From: HGM11368 sp051883395
GTDB lineage: Bacteria > Bacillota > Clostridia > Christensenellales > UBA3700
Direction of reading: 5' to 3'
NCBI GenBank assembly: GCA_051883395.1
Contig: JBJETQ010000018.1
Span: 1-24,845 of the forward strand
Length of the DNA stretch: 24,845 bases
In this document: in pieces, positions 8,940 through 16,494 of the stretch
How the letters are laid out: every line of letters begins with the position of its first letter
Numbering within the stretch: position 1 is the stretch's first letter
Notes under the pieces: generated by a model
Databases searched by the model: none
The model's input: the letters and a program-made list of their open reading frames with translations, nothing else
What the model was told of the DNA's origin: nothing
Position numbers and translations under genes: made by a program

Positions 8940-9398
8940 CTAGAATTTTATTGCGGTGCGTATAACCGCAACGTCTTTGATATTAAGGTTTATTGTTTTG
9001 TTTTTGTATTCAAGCGTTACGATACCGTCCCGGTAGTCAGTAAGCGTAGCTTCAAATTTTTTGAGTTTGTCAACAGGCTTATAGAGCGACACTTCAACTT
9101 CGTTGCCTATATTTTTTGCAAAATCTCTTTCGGTCTTATACGGTCTGTCAAGCCCCGGTGAAGAAACGTTGAGATTGTACGGCTGACCGCCCGTAGGGTC
9201 AATGTCGTCTAGCGGCTGGTCAATGGCACGATGTATGGTCTCGCAGTCATTGAGATCGACGCCGCCGTCTTTGTCGATATAAACGATAAGAGTCATTGCA
9301 TCGTAGAGCTTTTTGTATTCTATATCCACAAGCTCCATTCCGTGTGCTTCGACAATATTTTTGATAGTATCACGTACTGCGTCGATTACCTTAGACAT
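8940..9398 (-). CDS. rimP: Ribosome maturation factor RimP
   Basis: RimP (152 aa) assists 30S assembly. The family signature region GGVDLNDCETIHRAID, followed by LNVSSPGLDRP, is clear, and the C-terminal SH3-like part continues to the end. The start at 9396-9398 is set by AGGGGG 4 nt upstream and by homology (MSKVIDAVRDTIKNIVE). The frame stays open to 9521, but that extension covers the promoter and leader hairpin and is not expected to be coding. This is the first gene of the rimP-nusA-infB operon. Confidence 0.94.
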   Translation of the reverse strand: MSKVIDAVRDTIKNIVEAHGMELVDIEYKKLYDAMTLIVYIDKDGGVDLNDCETIHRAIDQPLDDIDPTGGQPYNLNVSSPGLDRPYKTERDFAKNIGNEVEVSLYKPVDKLKKFEATLTDYRDGIVTLEYKNKTINLNIKDVAVIRTAIKF

Positions 9399-9420
9399 AT
9401 TGCCCCCTTTTATAAAATTG

Positions 9421-9445
9421 TAGCGACTACTGATTGTAGTCGCTA
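9421..9445 (-). promoter_or_regulatory. Leader hairpin upstream of rimP
   Basis: A 10-bp perfect stem (TAGCGACTAC / GTAGTCGCTA) with a 5-nt loop lies between the predicted transcription start (about 9465) and the rimP ribosome binding site. It is followed on the minus strand by CAATTTTATAAAAGG, so the T-run is short and offset and a terminator is unlikely. Part of the 3' arm (AGTCG) could also pair with an upstream CGACT at 9450-9454, allowing an alternative fold. It may stabilise the mRNA or regulate operon entry; its function is unknown. Confidence 0.6.
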
Positions 9446-9471
9446 AGTAAGTCGTACTTAATTGCAATACC

Positions 9472-9500
9472 AATATATCATACCCTTTGGGTTTATGCAA
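9472..9500 (-). promoter_or_regulatory. Predicted sigma-A promoter of the rimP-nusA-infB operon
   Basis: On the minus strand, TTGCAT (9495-9500) and TATATT (9472-9477) are separated by 17 nt, with an extended -10 TG two bases before TATATT. The -35 element is weak, but the -10 and the extension are good. Transcription would start near 9465. A CCCAAAGGG palindrome lies in the spacer, and ATGCAA...TTGCAT symmetry flanks the -35. Confidence 0.7.
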
Positions 9501-9561
9501 GTATTTTTGCATAAAAAACACAAAATTATTCAGTATTTAAATCTTTTATATATGTATCTGC

Positions 9562-9627
9562 CACTAAATTAGCCATAATTACTGCGCATCGTCAATATAA
9601 CAGAATGATTCCAAAGGCAATTTAGTG
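9562..9627. repeat. Imperfect inverted repeat downstream of the broken small gene
   Basis: CACTAAATTAGCC (9562-9574) and GGCAATTTAGTG (9616-9627) form a 12-bp stem with one bulged base around a 41-nt spacer. It lies just beyond the stop of the broken TIGR04076-like gene, in the A/T-rich stretch before the rimP promoter. No T-run follows. Between 9501 and 9633 I see no gene apart from a 16-codon open frame. Confidence 0.4.
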
Positions 9628-9633
9628 TAAAAA

Positions 9634-9987
9634 TTAATTTTCTTGATAAAATTTTCCTTTAAAATAGTTTTCGTTGCCAAGAGAGTTAGCTGTCAATTTA
9701 AAAATAACGCAACCGTCGGGACAAACTATTGTTTTACTGTACTTGTCATCGCCGCCTAAATTGGTCAAATCTCCGCCACTTCGCACAGCTTCCATGATGG
9801 GATATAGCTAATTCATAGTTTTTGAACATATCCCGTATCCATCTGCATTGACAGGACAGCCGTAAGTACACTCGTATTTATCGCCTATTTCCTCGCCGTT
9901 GCGACAGTAATTTTCGCATTTTTCGCCACGCAAATATCCCACTACTTCTATAGTAAACTTATATTCTTCGTCATACCATTTGTTCAT
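9634..9987 (-). pseudogene. TIGR04076-like small protein gene interrupted by an amber codon
   Basis: A 117-codon reading frame runs from ATG (9985-9987) to TAA (9634-9636) with a single in-frame TAG at 9808-9810 (codon 60). The two halves read as one protein: NYCRNGEEIGDKYECTYGCP and GYGICSKTMN before the stop, then LYPIMEAVRSGGDL and TIVCPDGCVIFKLTA after it. This resembles the TIGR04076 family of small Cys-containing clostridial proteins of unknown function; that assignment is from memory. There is no frameshift, and both halves keep coding character. TAG is a true stop for neighbouring genes (rimP, ylxR, ylxQ, ispG), so general recoding is unlikely. AGG-rich sequence precedes the ATG, but no strong promoter is evident. 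It is probably a recent pseudogene or an assembly error. Confidence 0.72.
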
Positions 9988-10035
9988 AATATACCTGTTT
10001 CCTACAATATATATAATTTATTTTGCAACGCAACT

Positions 10036-11571
10036 TTATTGCAAATTTAGTGTATTGGCAAGCTTGATAAATAGTTTTGCGGTAGCTTCTGCGTCGTAAT
10101 AAGCTCTGTGCGCATTGGTCAATTCAATATCCAAAAAGTTGCACAAAGTGCCTAGTCTGTGATTTCTAAGTTTAGGAGTTGATGCGACAGGATATGCTTT
10201 TCTTGCCATTTCCAGCGTGTCCATAAGCCTGTTGTCAAAGCTGTATCCGAGAGTCTGACATTCTCTCTTGATAAACAAAAAGTCGAAACCAAAGCCATTG
10301 TGAGCCACGACTACACAATCTTTGCAATAGTCGATAAAATCACCCAGACAATCTTCTATGTACGGTGCGTCGGCGACGTCCTGATCGTATATATGATTTA
10401 CCTGACTGGCTGCGGCAGGAATTTTCATCTTAGGGTCAACAAAAGTCTCGTAATAACTTACGATTTCTCCGTCGGATATTTTGACTGCTCCTATCTCAAT
10501 AATTCTGTCGTTGACAGGATCCGTTCCGGTAGTTTCAAGGTCGAACACTACGACGTTATTTTCTTTGAGCAATTGACAATTTTCTCCGTCAAAAAGATTG
10601 ATATATCCGTGCTTTACCATAGGCATAACTACGGCTTTATTTTTCTTTTTTTCCATTTCCTTTGCCGTCTTGACAGATTCTATAATTCCGTCAAAATCTA
10701 CCTGACACATATCGGCTTTTATCACTCTGAGAACCAATCCTTTTCGGTAGTTGTCTTCTGCAAGTTCTCCTTGCACAGCCAGACACTTGTCGTTTTCAAC
10801 GCAATCAAGCGGACCATGCTTTTTACCACGGCTGAAAGCAACGCAATTTATACTACCTGTGCCGTCGTCAAGAGTGAACTTATAATATATATACCCCTTA
10901 GACGATATATTGCGGCTAAAATCGCTTACTCTGCCGGCAACGCATACGTCGGCTTTGGGTTTGTCATATCGAGATATGTATTTTGGACGCAAATCAACGC
11001 CGTTGCCCATTATGGCAAGTTTTGAACTAACGTTTACCAGTCCCCTGTCAACGTAGACTTCTTCCGGTTTGACGGCGATAGTTGTCGTTCCTTGTTTTCC
11101 GATAGGCAAAAATTCAATTTTTACGTCGGCTACGATATTGCTGTCTATATACTCCTGCAATGCTTCTTTTACTCCGGCTTTTATACAATATTCGCAAATA
11201 TAGTCGTAAGCAGGAATTACTATGCGGACCTTATTGTTATTCGTTTGAATTTTCAATGCGCTCTCGTCATATTGTCCAATCAATGCCCTGTTGTTTTTTG
11301 CAAAATAATCTTTGACAATTCTTTTGATAACGTCGGGATCTATTTCCGTTTTGATATATTTGAATTTAAGCTTGAAAGTAGCTGGCAAAAGTTGTCTGCA
11401 AACATCTTCCAGTTCGGCAGCGCTTTCTTTGTTCCACACGTTGTCGTCAATATCTTTGGAAATGACAAAATTAAGCTCAACCGTAGCGTTATCTTTGTCA
11501 ACTACGGCTTTGTTAAATCTCAAAAAATCAAATTTGTTTTGAGTCAATCTGTTAATTTCATCTACAAACAT
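10036..11571 (-). CDS. PolC-derived N-terminal/OB/3'-5' exonuclease protein lacking the polymerase module
   Basis: A 511-residue protein resembling the front part of PolC, the Gram-positive replicative polymerase. Residues 1-200 resemble the PolC N-terminal region. An OB-fold covers about 205-290 (CVAGRVSDFSRN, YYKFTLDDGTGSINCVAFSR). A DEDDh exonuclease covers about 338-505, with DLETTG (D344, E346), AHNGFGFD (N425, D430) and HRAYYDAEA (H488, D493) all intact. NHRLGTLCNFLDIEL is very PolC-like. The PHP segment that precedes the exonuclease in PolC is reduced to a short linker (about 300-338), and the second PHP half and polymerase palm/fingers are absent. It ends at a normal TAA. It starts 14 nt after ispG with AAGGGA as ribosome binding site, in the slot where polC normally lies before rimP. 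Nuclease activity is plausible; polymerase activity is excluded. Confidence 0.88.
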   Translation of the reverse strand: MFVDEINRLTQNKFDFLRFNKAVVDKDNATVELNFVISKDIDDNVWNKESAAELEDVCRQLLPATFKLKFKYIKTEIDPDVIKRIVKDYFAKNNRALIGQYDESALKIQTNNNKVRIVIPAYDYICEYCIKAGVKEALQEYIDSNIVADVKIEFLPIGKQGTTTIAVKPEEVYVDRGLVNVSSKLAIMGNGVDLRPKYISRYDKPKADVCVAGRVSDFSRNISSKGYIYYKFTLDDGTGSINCVAFSRGKKHGPLDCVENDKCLAVQGELAEDNYRKGLVLRVIKADMCQVDFDGIIESVKTAKEMEKKKNKAVVMPMVKHGYINLFDGENCQLLKENNVVVFDLETTGTDPVNDRIIEIGAVKISDGEIVSYYETFVDPKMKIPAAASQVNHIYDQDVADAPYIEDCLGDFIDYCKDCVVVAHNGFGFDFLFIKRECQTLGYSFDNRLMDTLEMARKAYPVASTPKLRNHRLGTLCNFLDIELTNAHRAYYDAEATAKLFIKLANTLNLQ

Positions 11572-11585
11572 CTTTTCCCTTGTTG

Positions 11586-12626
11586 CTAATTTTTTTCTTC
11601 AAATTCTTCTATCATTGCGGCGAGTCTTGGCAAAATCATATCGTTGTCAATACTCTCAATCAGTTTTCCGTCGGCAAACAATGCAGATTTTCCCACTCCG
11701 CCGGCAACTCCAAAGTCGCAACCTTTGGATTCTCCAATTCCGTTTACCACGCACCCCATAACGGCAATTTTGACGTTTTTACGCACGTTTTTACACATCA
11801 TTTCCAGCTTGGCGGCAATTTCCTGCACGTTGATATTGGTTCTGGCGCAAGTCGGACAAGCGATAACTTCGGCATAAGGTTTGCTGTATTTTCCACACGC
11901 TTTGAGTATCTCTATGCCTGCTTCTACTTCTTTGACAGGGTCGTCGGTAAGCGACACTCTGATTGTATCGCCTATTCCGTCGCAGAGCAAACTGCCTATT
12001 CCTATCGACGACTTTATCAACCCCTTGATATACGTTCCTGCTTCCGTAACTCCTATATGCAAAGGATAGTCGCATCTCGAACGAATAAGTCTGTACGCCT
12101 GTATCATAGCAGCGACGTTACTTGATTTTGCAGATATTATTATGTCATCAAAATCGCACTCCTGCAAGATATTTACGTGTTCCATTACGCTCTCGCACAT
12201 AGCCTGAGCAAGCGGCATATCTTGGTATTTTGAATCCAATGAGCCGCCGTTGACGCCTATTCGGATAGGAATAGAACGTTCTTTGAGATACCTGGCAAGA
12301 TACCTGACCTTGTCCATATCCCCGATATTGCCTGGATTGATTCTTATCTTAGCCACGCCGCTATCAGCCGCCATAATTGCAAGTCTGCTGTCAAAATGAA
12401 TATCTGCCACAACGGGAATGTCTGTCTGAGCGACGATTTCTTTACAGGCCAGAGCGCTCTCTTTGTCAGGCACCGATACTCTCACAATGTCGCAACCTGC
12501 GTCCTGCAAACGTCTGATTTGCGCAACGGTAGCGTCCACGTCCTTTGTTTTTGTATTGGTCATAGACTGAACGCTGATTTCTCCGTTTCCAATCGTAACC
12601 TTTCCTACTCGTACTGTTTTAGTCAT
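11586..12626 (-). CDS. ispG: 4-hydroxy-3-methylbut-2-en-1-yl diphosphate synthase (flavodoxin) IspG
   Basis: IspG/GcpE (346 aa) catalyses the penultimate MEP-pathway step, MEcPP to HMBPP, using a [4Fe-4S] cluster. The cluster ligands are in CPTCAR (C257, C260) and GCVVNGIGE (C292, E299). The N-terminal TIM barrel shows VGKVTIGNGEISVQSMTNTK, ADIHFD and RINPGNIG. The length is normal for the compact bacterial form. It starts 2 nt after the rseP stop and ends 14 nt before the PolC-like gene. With dxr in the same operon it shows that this organism makes isoprenoids by the MEP route. Confidence 0.97.
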   Translation of the reverse strand: MTKTVRVGKVTIGNGEISVQSMTNTKTKDVDATVAQIRRLQDAGCDIVRVSVPDKESALACKEIVAQTDIPVVADIHFDSRLAIMAADSGVAKIRINPGNIGDMDKVRYLARYLKERSIPIRIGVNGGSLDSKYQDMPLAQAMCESVMEHVNILQECDFDDIIISAKSSNVAAMIQAYRLIRSRCDYPLHIGVTEAGTYIKGLIKSSIGIGSLLCDGIGDTIRVSLTDDPVKEVEAGIEILKACGKYSKPYAEVIACPTCARTNINVQEIAAKLEMMCKNVRKNVKIAVMGCVVNGIGESKGCDFGVAGGVGKSALFADGKLIESIDNDMILPRLAAMIEEFEEKN

Positions 12627-12628
12627 GT

Positions 12629-13732
12629 TTACCCCGCAAAATGTAATACGTCCAACAGAATTGTCAGAGCGAACAACAATATCAGACCGACCGTATGAAT
12701 AATACCTTCAACCTTTCGATTTACAGGTTTTCCCCTTATCAGTTCTATCAGGGTAAAGACAATTCTTGACCCGTCAAGCGCAGGTAAAGGCAGAATATTC
12801 ATAAATGCCAAAGACACCGAAAACACGCCCAGTCCGTACACAATCGCAAAAAATCCGCTCTGCGTCAGCATAGCAAGCATAGATATAGCCGTAAACGTAC
12901 CGCCCAAAGTCTCGCTCACTTTTGCTCCGCCAGTAAATATGCTTCCGATTGATTTTAAAGAGACGACAACTATATCTTTTGCAAATACAAAACTGTGTCC
13001 TATCGACTCAAAAAAACCAAGTTTTTTCAAACTCACTTCGCTTCCGCTCAAATTAATACCCAATCCGTAATAAGACAAGTCTGTTACGCTTCCGTCTTCC
13101 GCCGTTTCGGTCTTATCAACCATTGATTTGGTTACGTTTAATTCTATCAGCTCGCCGTCTCGTTCTACCGTTACTATAAACTCGTCTTTGTTTGCAAAGA
13201 GTTTGCTGAACGAATCTCCGATAGAAGAATACGCCTTTTTACCGTCTACTTCGAGGATGACGTCGCCACTTTCAAACTGCTGAACGATAGCAGTATCCTG
13301 AAAGTCGTATGATTTGTCGACAACCCTGAATACTTCTCCGTATCCCATAAAGAATATACTGAGAAAGATTATTGCAAAAATATAATTGAACAGAACCCCG
13401 CTCGCAAGAACAATTATCCTTTGCCAGGCAGGTTTAGAATTGAAGTCGCCTTCGTTGACAACTTCCTGGTCTTCGCCGGCAAAAGCACAAAATCCGCCCA
13501 AAGGAAAAGCCCTTACAGAAAATACTTCTCCGCTCTTTTTGTTGGCCTTAGAAAAAATCTTAGGTCCGAAACCTATGGAAAATTCGTTGATTTTGAACTT
13601 GAATATTTTGCCGGCAGTATAATGCCCGAGTTCGTGTATCAGCACCATAAAAAGCAAACACGCCAAAGCACCCAACAAATATCCTATTTTTTGCATTACG
13701 TCTACGAAACTCACCGCCAAAAGACTCATCAT
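12629..13732 (-). CDS. rseP: RIP-type site-2 zinc metalloprotease RseP
   Basis: A 367-residue intramembrane protease of the RseP/RasP family (M50B). The first transmembrane helix carries HELGH (zinc ligands and catalytic Glu). The third ligand motif is NILPLPALDGSR in a late helix. A single PDZ domain lies near 150-200 (SGDVILEVDGKKAY). At least four membrane segments are visible. Family members cut anti-sigma factors and signal-peptide remnants in the membrane; the local substrate is unknown. The ATG forms an ATGA overlap with dxr (a second ATG follows at once), as in the widespread dxr-rseP pair. Confidence 0.95.
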   Translation of the reverse strand: MMSLLAVSFVDVMQKIGYLLGALACLLFMVLIHELGHYTAGKIFKFKINEFSIGFGPKIFSKANKKSGEVFSVRAFPLGGFCAFAGEDQEVVNEGDFNSKPAWQRIIVLASGVLFNYIFAIIFLSIFFMGYGEVFRVVDKSYDFQDTAIVQQFESGDVILEVDGKKAYSSIGDSFSKLFANKDEFIVTVERDGELIELNVTKSMVDKTETAEDGSVTDLSYYGLGINLSGSEVSLKKLGFFESIGHSFVFAKDIVVVSLKSIGSIFTGGAKVSETLGGTFTAISMLAMLTQSGFFAIVYGLGVFSVSLAFMNILPLPALDGSRIVFTLIELIRGKPVNRKVEGIIHTVGLILLFALTILLDVLHFAG

Positions 13733-14871
13733 ATCTCCTTTAACATTTGCTCGACCGCACTTCTCGCCATTTGGTCATAGCGATATACGGTAGCAATACT
13801 GTCGACAGGCTCGTCGCTTCCTAGCAACTGCATAGCCCGCTCAATATAATATGAGAAATCGTAGAATTTTATTTTATCGTCAAGATAAAAAGGTACCAAT
13901 ACTTCGTTGACTGCGTTGAAAATAATCGGATATACTCCGCCTTTTTGCGCACATTGCATAGCAATACCAAGGCATGGAAATCTGTCGTAATCGGGTTTTT
14001 TGAAACTAAGGTCCAGTCCGTCAAGTTGAAGGGGCGAAAAATCTACGTTTCCCCTGTCGGGATACAACAAAGCCAGCGTAATAGGCAACTTCATATCCGG
14101 AAAGCTCATTTGCGCCGAGATGCTACCGTCGTCAAACTTTACCATACTATGGACAATGCTTTGGGGGTGGATATATACTTCTATGTCCTTTGGGTCAACG
14201 TCAAACAGATGTTTCGCTTCGATTATTTCCAGACCTTTGTTGACCAGCGTTGCGCTGTCAACGGTAACCTTGCTACCCATATTCCATGTGGGGTGTCTGA
14301 GTGCGTCGCATGCTTTGGCACAAGCAATTTCCTGCTTGCTTTTATCTCTGAACGCTCCGCCGCTGGCAGTCAAAATAACTTTATTTACCTTTTTGCCAAG
14401 GTCAAAACCCTTGCATTGCCATATAGCGCTATGCTCGCTGTCCACAGGCAAAATACTGACGCCCTTGCTCTTTGCCAGCGGCATAACTATATCGCCACCT
14501 GCAACCAGCGTTTCTTTGTTGGCAAGCGCAACGTCGTTGCCTGCATTTATCGCATTGATTGTCGGTTGCAGACCCCTTATGCCAACAAGAGCATTGAGAG
14601 TAACGTCGCACTTGCAAGCCGCAAGTCTGTTGACTCCTTCTTCACCGCCCCATACCGGCACGTCGGTCATTTCAGTCAGCCTGGCAGCCTTTTCTTCGTC
14701 GCCTACGGCTACGTATTTTGGTTTAAACTCATTGATTTGACTAAGCAAAGCGTCTATGTCGCCATTGCAACACAACCCTGCAACCGAGAGTTTGTCAGGG
14801 TATTGTCTGACGACCTGTAATGCCTGTGTACCGATTGAGCCGGTACTGCCAAGAATTATGACGCTTTTCAT
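13729..14871 (-). CDS. dxr: 1-deoxy-D-xylulose 5-phosphate reductoisomerase
   Basis: DXR (380 aa) converts DXP to MEP with NADPH, the first committed MEP-pathway step. The NADPH-binding loop GSTGSIGTQAL is at 8-18. The metal site is formed by D144 and E146 (LPVDSEHSAI) and E215 (NKGLEIIEA). The flexible loop HPTWNMG is at 193-199 and IHPQSIVHS follows. The length is typical. The start is preceded by GGAG and lies 10 nt after the cdsA stop. It overlaps rseP as ATGA. Gene order uppS-cdsA-dxr-rseP-ispG is the common Clostridia arrangement. Confidence 0.97.
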   Translation of the reverse strand: MKSVIILGSTGSIGTQALQVVRQYPDKLSVAGLCCNGDIDALLSQINEFKPKYVAVGDEEKAARLTEMTDVPVWGGEEGVNRLAACKCDVTLNALVGIRGLQPTINAINAGNDVALANKETLVAGGDIVMPLAKSKGVSILPVDSEHSAIWQCKGFDLGKKVNKVILTASGGAFRDKSKQEIACAKACDALRHPTWNMGSKVTVDSATLVNKGLEIIEAKHLFDVDPKDIEVYIHPQSIVHSMVKFDDGSISAQMSFPDMKLPITLALLYPDRGNVDFSPLQLDGLDLSFKKPDYDRFPCLGIAMQCAQKGGVYPIIFNAVNEVLVPFYLDDKIKFYDFSYYIERAMQLLGSDEPVDSIATVYRYDQMARSAVEQMLKEI

Positions 14872-14881
14872 ATATCTCCGT

Positions 14882-15736
14882 CTATCTTTGAATAAAAGAA
14901 ATTGTTATGTAAACGATTGGTAGCATAAACAAAATACTGTCCAACCTATCCATCATACCGCCGTGTCCCGGAAAAATTTTGCCAAAATCTTTTATGCCAG
15001 CTTTGCGCTTGATAGCGCTTGCGCCCAAATCGCCCAGTTCGCATATTACTCCGCCTATCAGACCAATAACGGCATAAATTATACCTGATTTTAGCAGACT
15101 GTCGGTCAAAGCAAGATTGCCGACGTTTTTGAATACCGACATACACCCAGTATAGTCAAACAGAATAAACACCAGCATAGCACCGAGTATTCCGCCCAGA
15201 ATTCCGCCGATAGCGCCTGATATCGTCTTTTTTGGACTAATCGTAGGACACAGCTTTGGCCCTTTGAAAGTTATGCCGACAAAATAAGCCATCGTGTCCG
15301 TAAGAATAGGAACGAGCAACATAAGCATTATAGCCAACATTCCGTATTGAGAATGATTAAGCACAAAGAAAGGAGCAAAAAGCATTACCGGATAAATTAT
15401 TACCCCTATGGTTGCAAACAAATCTTTGAGTTCGAGAGTTTTTGAAAATGTAAAATATACAATAGCTATCATTGCCGCAAGAGCGCAGGAAATAACGATA
15501 CCCGATTCTCCCAAAAAATATGTCGCAGGATATATCGAAGCCGCTGCAAAAAACAACGACAAACCAATAGGTCTGTATCCTGCTTGTTTAAGTGCATTGT
15601 ACATCTCATATACGCCGAGAACACAAACAAGTACGCCGACCAAATCGGCGAATGCAACTTCAATCTGTCTGAGTCCCAACAACGTACCCAATACTACTCC
15701 GAGCAACACTATTGCGGTAACAATTCTTTTCCACAT
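14882..15736 (-). CDS. cdsA: Phosphatidate cytidylyltransferase CdsA
   Basis: CdsA (284 aa) makes CDP-diacylglycerol from phosphatidate and CTP at the inner membrane, feeding phospholipid synthesis. Seven to eight hydrophobic segments are visible. The C-terminal family signature is present, from SAIKRKAGIKDFGKIFPGHG to the DRLDS just after it. LTDTMAYFVG and SPKKTISGAIGG are the mid-protein motifs. The ATG lies one nucleotide after the uppS stop, so the two are coupled. Confidence 0.96.
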   Translation of the reverse strand: MWKRIVTAIVLLGVVLGTLLGLRQIEVAFADLVGVLVCVLGVYEMYNALKQAGYRPIGLSLFFAAASIYPATYFLGESGIVISCALAAMIAIVYFTFSKTLELKDLFATIGVIIYPVMLFAPFFVLNHSQYGMLAIMLMLLVPILTDTMAYFVGITFKGPKLCPTISPKKTISGAIGGILGGILGAMLVFILFDYTGCMSVFKNVGNLALTDSLLKSGIIYAVIGLIGGVICELGDLGASAIKRKAGIKDFGKIFPGHGGMMDRLDSILFMLPIVYITISFIQR

Positions 15737-15737
15737 T

Positions 15738-16442
15738 TCAATTCAACCTCGTAATTTTGCCGTATCGCCTGTCTCGTGCGGCATATTCGGCAATTATTTC
15801 TTCCAAAGTACTCCTGTCAAAATCAGGCCAGTATTTGTCAACAAAAATCAATTCGCTGTATGCACATTGCCATATCAAAAAGTTACTTAATCTCTTTTCT
15901 CCGCCGCTACGCACTATCACGTCAGGGTCAGGTATTCCGCAAGTATACATACAATCGGACAAAGACTGAGCGTCAATCTGCGTGATACCGGATTGCAAAA
16001 TATTGTTGACGGCATTGACAATCTCCTGTCTGCCGCCGTAATTGATGGCAACGTTGACGCACATTCCCGTATTATTGCGGGAAGAAAGCATAATTTTTTC
16101 CAGCGCATCTCTCGTTTCTGAAGGCAGTTGAGTAACGTCGCCAAGTATTCTTATACGATAACCCTTGTCGCTATATTCTTTGAGTTCGTTGTCGGCAAAC
16201 TTTTTGACCAAAGAAAACAATTCGTCGATTTCTTCCTGCGGTCTTGCCCAGTTTTCGGTAGAAAAGGCATAAAACGTAACGTAGCCGATACCCATGGCTT
16301 CACACTCTTTAATCATGGTTTTCATTGCCTTAACGCCTTCTCTGTGTCCCATTTTGCGTGGGAGCAGCCTTTGTTTTGCCCATCTGCCGTTGCCGTCCAT
16401 TATAAAAGCAATATGCACGGGCAATTTTTTTATTTCAGCCAT
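15738..16442 (-). CDS. uppS: Isoprenyl transferase / undecaprenyl diphosphate synthase UppS
   Basis: A 234-residue cis-prenyltransferase that extends farnesyl diphosphate to undecaprenyl diphosphate, the lipid carrier for the cell wall. Motifs are FIMDGNGRWA (catalytic Asp), FYAFSTENWARP, NYGGRQEI and DPDVIVRSGGEKRLSNF, and the C-terminal WPDF. The ATG at 16440-16442 is preceded by GGAG at 6 nt and gives the normal family length. A TTG at 16493 would add 17 residues overlapping no known domain. It consumes isoprenoids made by dxr and ispG in the same operon. Confidence 0.95.
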   Translation of the reverse strand: MAEIKKLPVHIAFIMDGNGRWAKQRLLPRKMGHREGVKAMKTMIKECEAMGIGYVTFYAFSTENWARPQEEIDELFSLVKKFADNELKEYSDKGYRIRILGDVTQLPSETRDALEKIMLSSRNNTGMCVNVAINYGGRQEIVNAVNNILQSGITQIDAQSLSDCMYTCGIPDPDVIVRSGGEKRLSNFLIWQCAYSELIFVDKYWPDFDRSTLEEIIAEYAARDRRYGKITRLN

Positions 16443-16494
16443 ATAAATCTCCGCTATCCGCCTGTATTTTAAGGCAGATATATCGTCCGACAAA

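Noticed and set aside
7827..9161. 444-codon plus-strand open frame antisense to nusA and rimP
   Set aside because: Same shadow effect, with no start signals or homology.
9399..9521. 41-codon upstream extension of rimP
   Set aside because: It covers the promoter and leader hairpin. AGGGGG and homology place the start at 9398.
9808..9810. TAG as a genetic-code reassignment
   Set aside because: TAG ends rimP, ylxR, ylxQ, ispG and the nfo-like gene with correct family lengths, so it is a normal stop in this genome.
10022..10045. TTTGCAA/TTGCAAA hairpin over the stop of the PolC-like gene as terminator
   Set aside because: A/T-rich stem with a 10-nt loop and no T-run after it; too weak to call.
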